Assembly (NCBI GenBank): GCA_030323885.1
Contig: CM059187.1
Coordinates: 127,763,525 to 127,827,524, forward strand
Direction of reading: 5' to 3'
From: Branchipolynoe longqiensis
Lineage: Eukaryota > Annelida > Polychaeta > Phyllodocida > Polynoidae
Length of the DNA: 64,000 bases
The position numbers and the translations under genes are program-made. Positions 30,976-41,964 of this stretch are shown here, piece after piece. Under the pieces are notes generated by a model, which was not told the DNA's origin, did not search any database, and saw only the letters and a list, made by a program, of their open reading frames with translations. Every line of letters starts with the position of its first letter. Position 1 is the first letter of the stretch.

Positions 30976-31182
30976 ATAGGATTACGAACAGTGGTATTAG
31001 GAAGGCCAATTATCCACCCAGAAAATTTACCTTGCTTAGTCAATGAAGGTAATAACTAATATTTAAAAAAGGAAATAATATTAAATATTGCATCTAGTAA
31101 TAGAGCTAGAATGTTTTGATTTGCTATCGGAGCGATAACTACTATTCGCTGTTTGATATATATAATTAATGACATTGTTTTT

Positions 31183-31285
31183 GTCGTGGTGGTGATGGAA
31201 ATGGGAAATATTGCCACTAGAGCAGGATTCGAACCCACGCATCATGGATCCCTGCCTAGTGTGATAAGCATCGAGTTAAGTGCTT
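31183..31285 (-). mobile_element. SINE-B, diverged
   Basis: GTCGTGGTGGTGATGGAAAT, GGGAAATATTGCCACTAGAG, B-box complement GGATTCGAACCCACG and a GTGTGATAAGCATC A-box complement. Confidence 0.8.
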
Positions 31286-31299
31286 TACAAAATTTGGTT

Positions 31300-31328
31300 G
31301 GATGTTTTCACTGGACTATGCAGTTTAA
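31300..31328 (-). mobile_element. MITE-C terminal scrap
   Basis: CACTGGACTATGCAGTTTAA matches the MITE-C inverted terminus; only about 29 bp are recognisable. Confidence 0.5.
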
Positions 31329-31960
31329 ATATTTTAGTTTTGCAAGTGATGTGAATTAGGCTGATATGTGGAAGGTTGTTATATAAGGATTCCATCATTT
31401 GAACTGTAGAATCTATTTCTACCATTAGTACAGTAGGATAGACTGGGATCGGCACAACCGTGCCATGGCCGAAGCCAGTTGTCTTCGATTATTTTCCTTC
31501 CGATAACAGGGCACCTTTTTATATATATATTTTCTTTACATTCATTGAATAACCGAGGAACATTTCAATCACGAACAATTGGTATTTTCCATTCTATTGC
31601 TGCTTTCCCTATCTTAGTTAGTAATGCCGATAGGACACCACTGGTCTGGATTAAGTTATGACATTTGAAGACAGGTACTACTGCATTTAATTTGATGAAT
31701 ATCACGAGCCCCCTGTTTATGCCATGTCGACGTTGGTGTAAAGGCCTAGAAATGCAACGGTAATAAAGTGGTGCACTGAACTCATTTACATCTAAAGCAC
31801 CTTCACGTGTAATAAGGTCATCTCAACACGAGTAATGTAACCACCGTAACTCAATGTAAGAACCCAGTTTAGCCAGATCAGCATGCATGTGTGCCACAAA
31901 CACTTCCTAGATAAGGAACTATAAAACACGCATCAAACTGTTGTAAAGGATGGATGAAAT
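31329..31960. other. No gene or recognised repeat
   Basis: Ordinary AT-rich sequence. No exon-like frame. Confidence 0.45.
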
Positions 31961-32044
31961 GGCCAGCTAGGCCCGGCTCAGAGATCCTAGATGCTCATGG
32001 GTTGATATGGGCCCCATTTGATATGATCACCCTAAAAACATCAC

Positions 32045-32830
32045 CAGCAGCAGCAATACAGGCAAGAACAGTAGCTAGAATACCAGCCAGAGTACCAACA
32101 AGAATAGCAACAAGAACACAACCAAGCAGAACAAAAACACCAACAAGAACACCACCAACAACACCACCAAGAACATCAACAAGAACACCAGCAAGAACAA
32201 GAACAAGAACATCAACCAAAACACCACCAAGAACACCACAAAGAACATCAACAAGAACACCAGCAAGAACAAGAACAAGAACACTAACAAAACCGTCAAC
32301 AAGAAAATCCAACAGGAATACCAACAAGAATACCAACAAGAATATCAGCAAGAACACCAGCAAGAACACCAACAAGAACACCAGCACGAACACTAGCAAG
32401 ACCACCGACAAGAACACCGACAGGAACACCAACACGAACACCGAGAAGAACACCAACAAAAACACCATCAAGAACACCAACAAGAATACCAACAAGAACA
32501 CCAACATGAACATATACATGAACACCAACAAGAACACCAAGAAAAACACCGACAAGAACACCAACACAAACACCAACATGAACACCAACATGAACACCAA
32601 CATGAACACGAACAACAACAACAACACGAACAACAACAACATCAATAACACCAACAAGAACACCAACAAGAACACCAACAAGAACACCACAGGAACACCA
32701 ACAAGAACACCAACAGCACCATCAAGAACATCAAGAACTCCACCGCACTACCACATGTCCACCACACCACCGTAACAACAACCCACACCACCACAACCAC
32801 ACGACAACCATACACAACCGTACCACACCA
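32045..32830. repeat. 12-bp repeat (AACACCAACAAG)n
   Basis: About 60 imperfect units. In one plus frame the array reads (Asn-Thr-Asn-Lys)n in its later part and Thr/Arg/Pro-rich in its earlier part, giving a 273-codon open frame; in the complement it reads Val/Leu/Phe-rich. No conserved domain, and composition follows the unit. Confidence 0.95.
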
Positions 32831-33040
32831 CCACACCACATCACCACATCACCACATCACCTCACCAGATCACCATATCACCACCCTACCACTTCACTAC
32901 ATCACCACATTACCACCCCCCCCCCCACCTCGCTACATCACCACATCACCACCTCACTACCTGACCACCTCACCACTCTAACAACCCACCCCACCCCATC
33001 CCCACCCCATCCCCACTTCCACCCCCACCCCACCGACAAC
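32831..33040. repeat. CACCACATCACC repeat and C-rich tract
   Basis: CATCACCACATCACC-type words, a C13 run near 32916, then CCCCACCCC words. Confidence 0.88.
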
Positions 33041-33432
33041 TCGACCACGGAGACAGGGGGCTGCAGCCCCGGCCGGTTGGCGGTGAATAATCATGACGCG
33101 GGGTGGTAATTGCTCCTCTCTGAGGTCATGCTAATGAGCGGGCGTGAGTCGGTGAGAGCAGATGCGGCCTTCTACCGCCCTGAGTGGCCCACAGCTGGAG
33201 GCGACCCTGAGTGGAGTGTGAGCATGGTGAGTGGGTCTGAGTCGCTCTCAGTGCCTGTGAATGAGTGTCAGTTGTTGTAATTGGGTTTGGAACATTTTTT
33301 TCTTCATTTAGAAACTCCCCCCCCCCCTTCTACCCCTCACAACAAAATTCAGTTTGCTTAATTTGGCTGGCTTCATGCATGAATAAACTGAAAATAATGC
33401 CAATTTTATCTGGTGTCAGGGTTATTAGTTAT
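33041..33432. other. No gene; 14-bp GC palindrome
   Basis: GGGGCTGCAGCCCC at 33057-33070 is a perfect palindrome. CpG-containing sequence continues to about 33250, including GTCATGCTAATGAG. Nothing coding is supported. Confidence 0.4.
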
Positions 33433-33590
33433 GTCACATCTGTATCAGATTCATATTAGTATCTTTCATTGCAACATAAACTTGTTTCATCTGTGTCGGA
33501 TCCATATTAGTATCTTTCATTGCAACATATAACTTGTCACATCTGTGTCAGTCCCATTTATGTATCTTTCATTACAACATACGTCTGCAT
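33433..33590. repeat. 52-bp tandem repeat, three copies
   Basis: CATCTGT(A/G)TCAG starts at 33437, 33488 and 33540; shared ATTAGTATCTTTCATTGCAA and CAACATA blocks. Confidence 0.9.
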
Positions 33591-33604
33591 TATCTTATTC
33601 CTGC

Positions 33605-33825
33605 ACAAGGTGGCCGAATCAGTAAAGCGCATGTTTCCCGTCTGGAAGATCGGGAGTTCAAATCCCAACACACTAAAATAAATTACTTAAAATATTAATA
33701 GTTGTCACTACCTAGCCTAGCTTTCGGCATTTCTAGGATATGGCAAGGACTGGTTAGCTCAGTATAAGGATAATGTGACATATTAGTCTCCCAGTGGAGC
33801 AGCACTTTTAAGTCACCATGAATGG
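33605..33825 (+). mobile_element. SINE-A, 3'-truncated
   Basis: GGTGGCCGAATCAGTAAAGC head, B-box-like GGGAGTTCAAATCCC, body through TCCCAGTGGAGCAGC and AAGTCACCATGAATG. It runs into a (CCCACA)n stretch (33826-33870) where the 3' end should be. Confidence 0.9.
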
Positions 33826-34324
33826 CGCCCACACCCACACCCACACCCACACCACCCCCACCCCCACAACCCCCACCACCATCCCAACCACCACCTAAAT
33901 CAATCAATAACACCCCGCCCTCAACTGGCACTTTGATCGGCGCGGATTAAATCGCTGCTTTACTAATGCCTTTGCTGCAGAGACAATGCCTGCCGGACAT
34001 TATCGTCGCCGGGTTTCCTGCTTTGCGACAACGTGTGGGTGCTAGTGATCTGTTGGCTGCCTGCCGTCTGCCACCATCGCCAACCAAGCCTGAGGCAATG
34101 CCACTACCCCTCACTCCCTTTTCCAATGCACTCCCTTCCCCTCACACACACACCCGGGGGGGGGGGCGGAGGGGGAGAGGCAGGGGGAAGCGCGAACACG
34201 GGAAGCCATCATCCACGTCCAATGGGTGCACTGACCGAGAGAGTGAACCGTCGCCGCCCTGAACGTGGTCAAGGCAGATTAAACCCCGCGTGCCCGCTAA
34301 TCACTGCATGCCGCCCGCCCCGCT
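33826..34324. other. Simple repeats and CpG-containing sequence, no gene
   Basis: CCCACACCCACA run, then mixed sequence and a GGGGGGGGGG run near 34156. No exon is supported. Confidence 0.4.
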
Positions 34325-35371
34325 CCCCACCAGGCGGCAGCAGGAGCAGCAGGAGCAGGAGCATCAGCAGGACCAGGAGGACCAGCAGCACCAGCAGGAG
34401 CAGGAGGGCCAGCAGGACCAGCAGGAGCAGGAGGACAAGCAGGATCAGCAGAAGCAGGAGCACCAGCAGCACCAGCAGCACCAGCAGGAGCAGGAGGACC
34501 AGCAGGACCAGCAGCACCAGCAGGACCAGCAGGACAAGCAGGATCAGCAGGAGCAGGAGGACCAGCAGGACCAGGAGGACCAACAGCACCAGCAGCACCA
34601 GCAGGAGCAGGAGGACCAGCAGGACCAGCAGGAGCAGGAACATCAGCAGGACCAGCAGGAGCAGGAGGACAAGCAGGAGCAGGAACATCAGCAGGACTAG
34701 GAGGACCAGCAGCACCAGCAGCACCAGCAGGAGCAGGAGGACCAGCAGGATCAGCAGGAGCAGGAGGACCAGCAGGAGCAGGAGGACCAGCAGGACCAGC
34801 AGGAGCAGGAGGACCAGCAGGACCAGCAGGACCAGCAGGACCAGCAGGACCAGTAGCACCGGAAGCACCGGCAGCACCTGCAGCACCAGCAGCACCTGCA
34901 GCACCAGCAGCACCAGCAGCACCTGCAAAACCTGCAGCACCGGCAGCCCCGGCAACACCGGCAACACCAGCAACACTGGCAACACCGGAAACACCGGCAA
35001 CACTGGAAACACCGGCAACACCGGCAACACCGGCAGCACCGGCAGCACCGGCAGCACCGGCAACATCGGCAGCACCGGCAGCACCCGCAGCACCCGCAGC
35101 ACCCGCAGCACCCGCAGCACCCGCAGCACCCGCAGCACCCGCAGCACCCGCAGCACCCGCAGCACCCGCAGCGGCAAGTAGCGCCAAGTAGCGCCAAGTA
35201 GTGCCAAGTAGCGCCAAGTAGCGCCAAGTAGCGCCAAGTAGCGCCAAGTAGCGCCAAGTAGCGCAAAGTAGCGCCAAGTAGCGCCAAGTAGCGCCAAGTA
35301 GCGCCAAGTAGCGCCAAGTAGCGGCAAGTAGCGGCAAGTAGCAGCAAATAGCGGCAAGTAGCGGCAAGTAA
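34325..35371. repeat. Compound tandem array of four related units
   Basis: In order: CAGGAGCAGGAGGACCAG-type trinucleotide-based repeat (34325-34855); CAGCACCTGCAG/CAACACCGGCAA 9- to 12-bp units (34856-35075); CAGCACCCG 9-bp units (35076-35172); and TAGCGCCAAG 10-bp units, about 20 copies (35172-35371). Frames of 356-387 codons are open on both strands at once, the signature of a stop-free array rather than a gene. Confidence 0.96.
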
Positions 35372-35461
35372 CATAGCCCCCATACCGCGCGAAATGTGCC
35401 TTACTTACGAGGTCAGAATGCATACGCGCCATTGACGGTTTCTCATCGAGGGGTGAGGGTT

Positions 35462-35680
35462 CGTTGGTTGGTTGTTGTAGTTTGGCACCCTGACAACATC
35501 TAAGGTCATATCAGGATGGGCACTGACTTGTGACAGTATGCACTCATGGCAACTTTATAGTGCTGCCCCACTGGGAGACCAGACCACCAGCACTATGACC
35601 TGATATCATATTCAGTCACATCATCCTGGCACTTAGACAATCAGGTTTTGCCCTATCCAAGTAATGCCGAGCGCCTTCCA
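35462..35680 (-). mobile_element. SINE-A, head missing
   Basis: GGTTGGTTGTTGTAGTTTGG, CATCTAAGGTCATATCAGG, TTATAGTGCTGCCCCACTGG, CAGTCACATCATCCTGGC, TAATGCCGAGCGCC; breaks off before the B box. Confidence 0.88.
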
Positions 35681-35879
35681 GGGTCAAGTGTAGGGGGTGG
35701 GAGGGTGTGGCGCTGAGAATATGCTCCAAACTACATTATGATCTACTCCTCGGCTTACATATGGGATGGTAGGTTCAATAAGAAGTGTAGGGGGAAGGAG
35801 GGCGAGGTGATTTGATTCTTGGGGAGTTGACCCATTGATCTGTCTGTGTAGTGTTAACGAAGGTGCGTCACCCCCCACA
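35681..35879. other. No recognised element
   Basis: Short ordinary stretch between a SINE and a C-rich tract. Confidence 0.35.
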
Positions 35880-36135
35880 TTCACTCACCCCCCCCCCCCC
35901 ATCCACTACAACCCTAATCCCCTCACCCCGACCTCCACCTCCACAACGACCCTTATCCCTGACCTTTCACCTCCCACACCACCACCAACACCACCATTGT
36001 CCCTCACCCCCAGCCTCACCACCACCCTTACCCCTCATCCCTTACCTCCGTCTCCGCCACGCTCAGCCCCACCCCCATCTCCACCTCCACCTCAACCATC
36101 CTCACCACCACCACCATTCCTCCACCACCAGCGCC
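35880..36135. repeat. C-rich CCACCACC/CTCACCCC tract
   Basis: CCCCCCCCCATCC, CCACCACCAACACCACC and CACCTCCACCTC words. Compositional Pro/Thr frames. Confidence 0.85.
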
Positions 36136-36721
36136 ACTGTAAGCACCTCACCCCTGTGACTTGCCTTGACATGGCTGCATCATAATTAATTATCAATCCG
36201 GGGTGCGGAAGGGAAATAATGCATACAAATGCGTTATCTAGCGACTTTTTTTTAACAATGTGAGTAATTCATCGAATGAAATATGTGAGAATTATGCCTA
36301 ATTTATTGGTTTGTCGCGATAAGGATAGATATATTCAGTATTTGGTTCTTTATCTAAAACACCTTAAAATTCACATCCACAGCCACAACCCCTACATATT
36401 ATTAATGGTATAATGAAGCCATTTGATCCATAACGTTGATTGGTAACGTTTGGACCTTTGGTTAATGCAGTCATCTGTAGTAAAAATGTCCACCTAATTC
36501 TGACGTCCTGAACTATGGTTATCTAATCAGTTCTGCTAATTCTGATATCAAGTAAGTTAGTCATTGAGACAATACGCATCGCGCACTACCATGTTTTATG
36601 CTCATATCTAGTATAATATTATACGGTGACTTTACCAGCTGTACTGCTGTCATTTCTAGCAAGATGCTATATAACAAATTGCTTTTACTAAGAGATCACG
36701 ATGCAACTGAAGAAATACCGA
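36136..36721. other. No gene or recognised repeat
   Basis: AT-rich single-copy-looking sequence. It might contain conserved non-coding sequence but nothing can be claimed. Confidence 0.4.
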
Positions 36722-36899
36722 CAGTAAAACCTCTCTCACCGATCACCTCCACAGATCGACCACTCCCCTATATCGATCGCTTTAGTTGGGTCCCAACAAT
36801 ACAATTGTAACCATATCCCAACTCCTTAAACCGACCACCTCCCTAAATGGACCACCTTAAATCGATCCCAAGGGCGGGTGGTTTAGAGAGGTTTTACTG
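36722..36899. mobile_element. Pogo/Tigger-like MITE, copy 3
   Basis: CAGTAAAACCTCTCTCACCG to GTTTAGAGAGGTTTTACTG with the same interior as copies 1 and 2. TA follows on the right; GA stands on the left. Confidence 0.87.
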
Positions 36900-37418
36900 T
36901 ATAGCCAAGGACGGCTGGAAGACCAGTGCTTGGTGCTGAGAAATAAATTGACAAATAAAATATTTGTTAAAAAAAAAGAAAATCGTTACCAGTCAGCCAA
37001 TCACCCATTTAGGCAGATATACCATGTCACATTTACCAGTTGTGCGTTGGCGGTGAGGGTGGCACCTTTCTCCAAGCGGCCCCCGAGGTCGCCATTTTCC
37101 GATGAATTGGAGCTCATTGTACATGTGCAATTCGTAGTGGTTTAGTTCCTTATTTCACCGCTGGCTGTGGGCGTGACCATCTCTCCAACACTTCGCCGAC
37201 TATTTCCTCCAAATTAGTATCATTTGGTATGATCGGTTGGTGCTTGGAAAACCCCTTCCCCTTATTCGGGGGTAGTTTGCGCTGAATGGATCCTGCCCCA
37301 TTAAGGGGCACCTGTCCCTTTAAGGGGCACCTGCCGCATTAAGGGGCACCTACCCCCTTTATGTTGATGTGTGAGTTCGGTGGTAATCGGTGAATCCTTC
37401 TGGAATAGAAGGGTAGGG
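36900..37418. other. No gene; short 22-bp repeat inside
   Basis: At 37293-37356 CATTAAGGGGCACCTG occurs three times with a 22-bp spacing. The rest is unremarkable, with a short CpG-rich portion near 37050-37100. Confidence 0.5.
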
Positions 37419-37782
37419 TTAACGTTGCATAGATCGATGGTTTTGAGTTGTTTTCATTTTCTGTGATAAAGACATTAGATTAATCAATATAGTCTACTTT
37501 ACTTCAGTTTGAAGTGACCCTTATTTTAAATGGCTAGCTTTGGAGATATTTGATGCCAAAAGATGTCAAGTTAATTTTGGCAAGCACTTCAAAGCTCTGA
37601 CCCCATGAGCTTCAGTAGCAACAGCTTCTATTACATTGATGTATTACGCCCTTCTGTACAACAAAAAAATACTTAAATACTTAATAAATGAACCAGTATC
37701 TAAGTTGGATAAGTAGGATCAAATTTCAATAAGTGCTATGGGTTTGAAAATTTGATGTTTTTATCGGACTATGTAACCTTAA
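37419..37782 (-). mobile_element. MITE-C
   Basis: Starts TTAACGTTGCATAGATCGAT and ends ATCGGACTATGTAACCTTAA. Interior in reverse: ACTTTACTTCAGTTTGAAGT, TTAAATGGCTAGCTTTGG and AGTTGGATAAGTAGGATC. 364 bp. Confidence 0.9.
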
Positions 37783-38204
37783 ATAATCTCAATACCAGCG
37801 TTTTGCAGTTACCTGTTCTCCATGACAATAAAAGTGGTGTCAGAGAGGTCAGTAGGTCCTGGGGGATGTTTTCTGGATTGGGAATCGGAGAGAGGGGTGG
37901 GTGGGTGGATTACTGGGGGTCATTACTGGAGAACCGGAAGTCGCGGTAACTAGCCAGCCGGACGTTCGCGACCAGTGTCTGTTTTACCATGAGTTCAACA
38001 GATGTTTCTATACCCAATGTTGCATATTTTTGTATACTGAGCCACATGCCGATATAGAGGTAACTCCATGAACCCTAAGCCTACTAGATCATTTGGGCTC
38101 TGGATGGAATTATTTGTGCATCTCTGAAAGATTATTATTTGGAGTTGTGGATTGATGGGTGACAGTTTGAGGAAACCTGCCCAGGTGATTCTATCAGCTA
38201 TATG
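37783..38204. other. No gene or recognised repeat
   Basis: Ordinary sequence with a short GGTGGGTGGGTGG tract near 37897 and an Ets-like CCGGAAGT near 37935. Confidence 0.4.
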
Positions 38205-38840
38205 TTGGTTGGGTGGGGGTGGGAGTGAAGGTAGCGGTGGAGGTTGGTGTGGAGGTGTGGGTGAAGGTTGGGGGTAGCGGTGGGGTTGTGGGGAGTGGTC
38301 ATCGTGGGGGTTGGGGTTGGGAGTGGAGTGGGGGTAGGGAGTGAAGGTAGCGGTGGAGGTTGGTGTGGGGGTGGCGGTGAAGGTAGGGGGTAGCGGTGGG
38401 GTTGTGGGGAGTGGTCATGGTGGGGGTTGGGGTTGGGAGTGGAGTGGGGGTAGGGAGTGGAGTGGAGGGTAGGTTTGGATGGATGGATGGGGGTAGGGGT
38501 AAAGGTGGAGGTAGAGGTGGGGGTGGGGTAGGAGGAAAGGTGCAGGTTGAGGCGAGGGTGGGGTAGGGATAATGGTGGAGGCGGAGGTGGGGTGGGGTAG
38601 GGAAAAGATGGAGGCGTGGGTGGCTGGGGCAGGGCTGGGTGGGTGGGGCAGGGGTCAAGGTGAAGGCGGTGGTGGGGTAGGGATAAAGGTGGAGGTGGTG
38701 TGGGGTAGAGGTGGGGCTAATGGTGGAGCTGACGGTAGGACAAGGGTGAGGCAAGGGTGGGGATGTGGGGATGGTATTAAGGGTAATGGTGTGGGTTGTG
38801 GTGGACTTGGGTGTAGGAGTGGGGTGATAATGGGGGTGGG
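38205..38840. repeat. G-rich GGTGGGGGTAGGG tract with 116-bp duplication
   Basis: GTGAAGGTAGCGGTGGAGGT recurs at 38225 and 38341, so about 116 bp is directly duplicated with few changes. The tract continues with GGAGGTGGGGTGGGG words. Many G-runs could form quadruplexes. Confidence 0.92.
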
Positions 38841-39314
38841 AAGGATGGTCCTGTAGAGTGAACCTCAATATGTGCGCACTGAGGTGCACTGAGGACGGGA
38901 ACTGACCGCTCAACGCTCCTCCCTCCTGGGAACGATCCGCCCTGGAGGAGGTGATGGCCACCTTGCGCCACATTTCGCCTTTGGTGTCTGAAGGCGAGCG
39001 CGGTCGAGTTAGCGGTGTCGATAATTGGAAAAACTCACCTAAGGACCACCAGACCCCATATAGTCAAAGCGAACCTCTCCAGCTTCTTCCAGAGACAACT
39101 ACTCGACGAGAGGAAGTGAGTACGTAACCTACGAAGAGCGATTCAGTGCCTAGCTCCTATGCGGGAGGTGGTCGGATTTATTCGCTAGATATGGAATCAA
39201 CAACTTAGTCTGGTTGCAACGTGGCCACTTCTGGGAATCCATATGCAACCCTAAACACACCCGAAAACTATCACTGGGAAAATAAAATACGCCACCGATG
39301 CCATTGGAGCAATC
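38841..39314. other. No supported gene; weak coding-like frame
   Basis: A plus frame from about 38906 to 39125 contains LEEVMATLRHISPLVSEGER and stops just after GAGGAAGTGAGTACG, which includes a donor-like GTGAGT. No upstream acceptor or ATG in context is visible. The word near 39030 is shared with 24778, suggesting a repeat. Confidence 0.3.
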
Positions 39315-39545
39315 AGGCGCGGTGGCCGAATCCCAGTTGAGTCAAACCAATGACATAGAAAATTGATACCCATTGCTACCTAACTTTGCGCTCGGCATTA
39401 ATAGATATACAAAACACTGGTTAGCTGAGACTCAGAATAATTTGACTGAGTGGGATGCCAGTGGCCTGGTCTCCCAGTGGGGCTGTACTATAAAGTCGCT
39501 ATGATTGTGCACTGTCACAAGGCAGTACCTGTTCTGATATGACCT
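39315..39545 (+). mobile_element. SINE-A, part of head deleted
   Basis: GCGCGGTGGCCGAATCCC joins directly to AGTTGAGTCAAACCAATGAC, then body to GCAGTACCTGTTCTGATATG. About 45 bp including the B box are missing. Confidence 0.85.
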
Positions 39546-39639
39546 GAGTTGAGGTTGCTAACAAACAAGCATCTTGGAGTAAAGCACACCAAGGCCATCT
39601 TCAGCTATGAATATCACAATGAACAGGATAGACTAGTGG

Positions 39640-39693
39640 GTAGAGGCCCCACTCCCCATGTGTGGAGGTTGTGCGTTCGATGCCAACCCAAAT
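39640..39693 (+). mobile_element. tRNA-like SINE head, unclassified
   Basis: A-box-like TAGTGGGTAGAGGCC and B-box-like GTGCGTTCGATGCC. It is cut by the solo LTR at 39698, so the rest of the element, if any, is beyond 40207; I saw no continuation. Confidence 0.35.
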
Positions 39694-39697
39694 ACTT

Positions 39698-40203
39698 TGT
39701 AGAATATAATGCTCGGATATGTGGCTGTGTATGTAGGCTATGAGGAAAACAATACAGACAAAGAGAAAGGAAGAGAGTAAAGTATATAGAAGAAGAGAGA
39801 GTCCAGCCCTCTGGTTTATTGTTTGTATAGTTACATGGGTTCATTGTACACTATCATACCACCTCCTTCCACCAATCGGAGTCAAGCATTCCTGGTCCCA
39901 CCAATAGGAATCCAGCATTCCTGGTATTTATGGATACCAGTGGTCTGCCCACCACCAGTAGCTGTATGGCCCCATGGCCACCACCAACCTTGACCTTTTG
40001 AGTGTGGTGACCCCTACCCCAGCAGAAGGGGTAGGCCCTGAGTGCAATCATATCCAGACCTGCCAGCACCACTATGTCTATTTACATCCCACTCAGGCAC
40101 AACCAACCCATATATATATATCTATCCATGTGCCTGGTCACATACACCAATCAGTAATAGAACATTTGCATTCCCCCCTTGCCGAATATCGGAATATTTT
40201 ACA
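39698..40203 (-). mobile_element. Solo LTR, copy 1
   Basis: 506 bp bounded by TGTA...TACA with an exact 4-bp target duplication ACTT (39694-39697 and 40204-40207). In LTR sense (minus) it contains a degraded TATA-like ACTATACAAACAATAAACC and a CTCTCTCTTCTTC pyrimidine stretch. Full-length homologue at 53025-53521 in the other orientation. No internal retrotransposon region, so it is most likely the product of LTR-LTR recombination. Confidence 0.88.
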
Positions 40204-40249
40204 ACTTGTTAAGGTTCTGCGTGTCACTGCCTTCCCTCCTATCGGTTAG

Positions 40250-40325
40250 TTCGGAATGGCAGAACACTGGTCGACTCAGTGTCGTGGTAACGGGGCCGAG
40301 TGGGATGCCGTGTCATGGTGCCATT
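40250..40325 (+). mobile_element. SINE-A body fragment
   Basis: CTGGTCGACTCAGTGTCGTG, GGGGCCGAGTGGGATGCC and GTGTCATGGTGCCA. Confidence 0.6.
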
Positions 40326-40342
40326 TGTACCGTTTCATTTTA

Positions 40343-40515
40343 GACTTCAGGGTGATGTAGTGTTCTTATCAGAATAGGTATTGCTTTATCCCCTTGCATG
40401 TTTTGATTAAAATGAGCCAATATCCGGTCAGGACAGGTGTGTTTGTGTGTGTTTTCTCGGTATTTGTGTGTATTGCCATGCCAAAGCAATTGCCAAAGTT
40501 TGCAATAATTATTCC
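40343..40515. repeat. Repeat K, copy 2
   Basis: AGACTTCAGGGTGATGTAGT onward, same orientation as 24487, with small deletions near 40405. Confidence 0.8.
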
Positions 40516-40727
40516 ATGAGTGCCTATTATCACAAACCAATACCTCCTTAAGGCATACAACTCCACTTACTCACAATATATCGCAGGCATGGGGAGACTA
40601 CAGTGTAACATATTCGGGAGCTCTTTTCAGTTATCTGTATTGTATTGCCTTCACAATCGCATTACATTCTAAGTTCTCTCTATATAGGTCAGCAAACCTC
40701 ACATCTTTTCATTACAACGAGCACCGG

Positions 40728-40808
40728 ACCTGGTGACTACATCGGTAGAGCGCAGGCTTCCCATGCGGAAGGTCGGGAATTCGATTCCCGGCCGAACCAA
40801 TCCTGACT
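40728..40808 (+). mobile_element. SINE-A head only (tRNA-like)
   Basis: GACTACATCGGTAGAGCGCA, GGCTTCCCATGCGGAAGG and GGGAATTCGATTCCCGGCCG. It looks tRNA-like but carries the SINE-A head sequence and pairs poorly as an acceptor stem, so it is not called a tRNA gene. Confidence 0.7.
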
Positions 40809-41029
40809 TACTGTGTTCAAACTAAAATATTCCATTCTAAGTTCGATCTTTCATTAAGATATATTGAATATTCATGTAAGGAATGCATGACAAAATCACG
40901 TGACCTGATGTTTAAATGTGAGTAGTATGCACAAATGGGGATCAGTAGTTTGGGCAAATGAGAGAACATCAGCGGGTTCGATCTGCCATCTCAGAAAGGA
41001 TTTCCTGTTTGTGAGGGTGAAAAGGGGAG

Positions 41030-41240
41030 TTCTACGTCCTGGCAACATATCAGGTGATATGAGAACGTCAATGCGCCATATTGGCGACTTTATAGTGCTG
41101 TATCGTGTGAATATTGTCTTTGTTCCTGACAAGACGTTTAAATGACAATCATCGTCATCATCATCATGTGATGTAATAACATGTGACCCGTCCTCATATG
41201 ACCTTAGATGTTGCTAGGACGTAAAACAACAACAAACAAA
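41030..41240. mobile_element. Two SINE-A fragments in opposite orientation
   Basis: 41030-41100 is minus (GTTCTACGTCCTGGCAACAT, GGCGACTTTATAGTGCTG). 41185-41240 is plus (CCGTCCTCATATGACCTTAG, GCTAGGACGTAAAACAAC). Confidence 0.7.
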
Positions 41241-41244
41241 CAAA

Positions 41245-41345
41245 CATCATGCTGTCAGTCGCGATGCGACAAAGACTGCTTTCATTACTTGACTGCCGCT
41301 CTCCATTTAGCTCTCTGCTGTGAGAGCGATGTCCATGAGTCAGTC
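41245..41345 (-). pseudogene. Non-LTR retrotransposon (LINE) 3' end, copy 1
   Basis: Minus strand encodes the very C-terminus ending QRAKWRAAVK-stop, then a short 3' UTR with GTCGCATCGCGACTGACAGC and a CATGATG tail. The W-x-L-x-x-x-R-x-x-W-R signature is typical of the end of LINE ORF2 proteins. It abuts a SINE-A tail and block X. Confidence 0.75.
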
Positions 41346-41650
41346 TGCCTTTGTACATTTCATGAAAGCTGCTTGCAAAAGTGTTGAAGTGCTGCTGGCT
41401 TTTGCAAGTTACCGACAGTACTCTCTCAGGGAGCAAATAGAGGTTTCACACTGGCAAGAACATGTCCAGACTATTTGTCCCTGCAGTGGCTGGTCGGGAG
41501 ATGTTGGTGGTTCCAGACATCAACCACCCTTGATGCTGCCACAGTGACATGATTTTCTGTTCAGGGTTTGCTCCCTTGGCCTTCGGTTCTGTCAAGAACC
41601 TGTACCACAAGGCGTCAAATTCCCTGAGGTATTGCAATACTGCATACCAT
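41346..41650. mobile_element. Block X, copy 1 (LINE-associated)
   Basis: Opposite in reading sense to the LINE end, it encodes KAACKSVEVLLAFASYRQYS then REQIEVSHWQEHVQT, shared with 44664 and 62862. It continues with TTTGCTCCCTTGGCCTTCGG and CCTGAGGTATTGCAATACTG. Origin unknown. Confidence 0.6.
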
Positions 41651-41964
41651 TGCACACCATTACAATCAATCAATCAATATAGTGTTATTACCCTGGCTTA
41701 ATGTGTCGACATCATACTCACTCATACTATCCTGAAACTGAGTCAACTAAGACTTTCCCTATCAGCCGGGTGAATTAAAACAAATGAGCAAATAAGCGAT
41801 GCAAACTTCATGAAGTAGGAATGTTGTTACAAATGTTGTAGCATGCAGAAATTTGACTTGGATTTGGTGTGAGGGGTATTAGCGTGAGGACCTGCATGCG
41901 TGAGGGTTGGTTGGGTGCGTGGGGGTTGGGTGGGTGGCGGGTGGGTGCATGGGTTCGTCAGTGT
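41651..41964. other. No gene; G/T-rich lead-in
   Basis: Ordinary sequence, then a GGTTGGGTGGGTGG tract (41900-41955) leading to the next array. Confidence 0.4.

Noticed and set aside
31954..32775. 273-codon frame rich in Asn-Thr-Asn-Lys
   Set aside because: Direct translation of the 12-bp AACACCAACAAG array; no domain, signal or splice context.
34033..35432. Open frames of 356-387 codons on both strands
   Set aside because: They span the compound tandem array; simultaneous openness on both strands and unit-driven composition show they are not genes.
38906..39125. Coding-like frame with LEEVMATLRHISPL
   Set aside because: No acceptor; part of the sequence recurs near 24778, so a repeat is more likely.
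40728..40808. Possible functional tRNA gene
   Set aside because: A and B boxes are present, but the sequence is a SINE-A head found throughout the window and the acceptor stem does not pair well.
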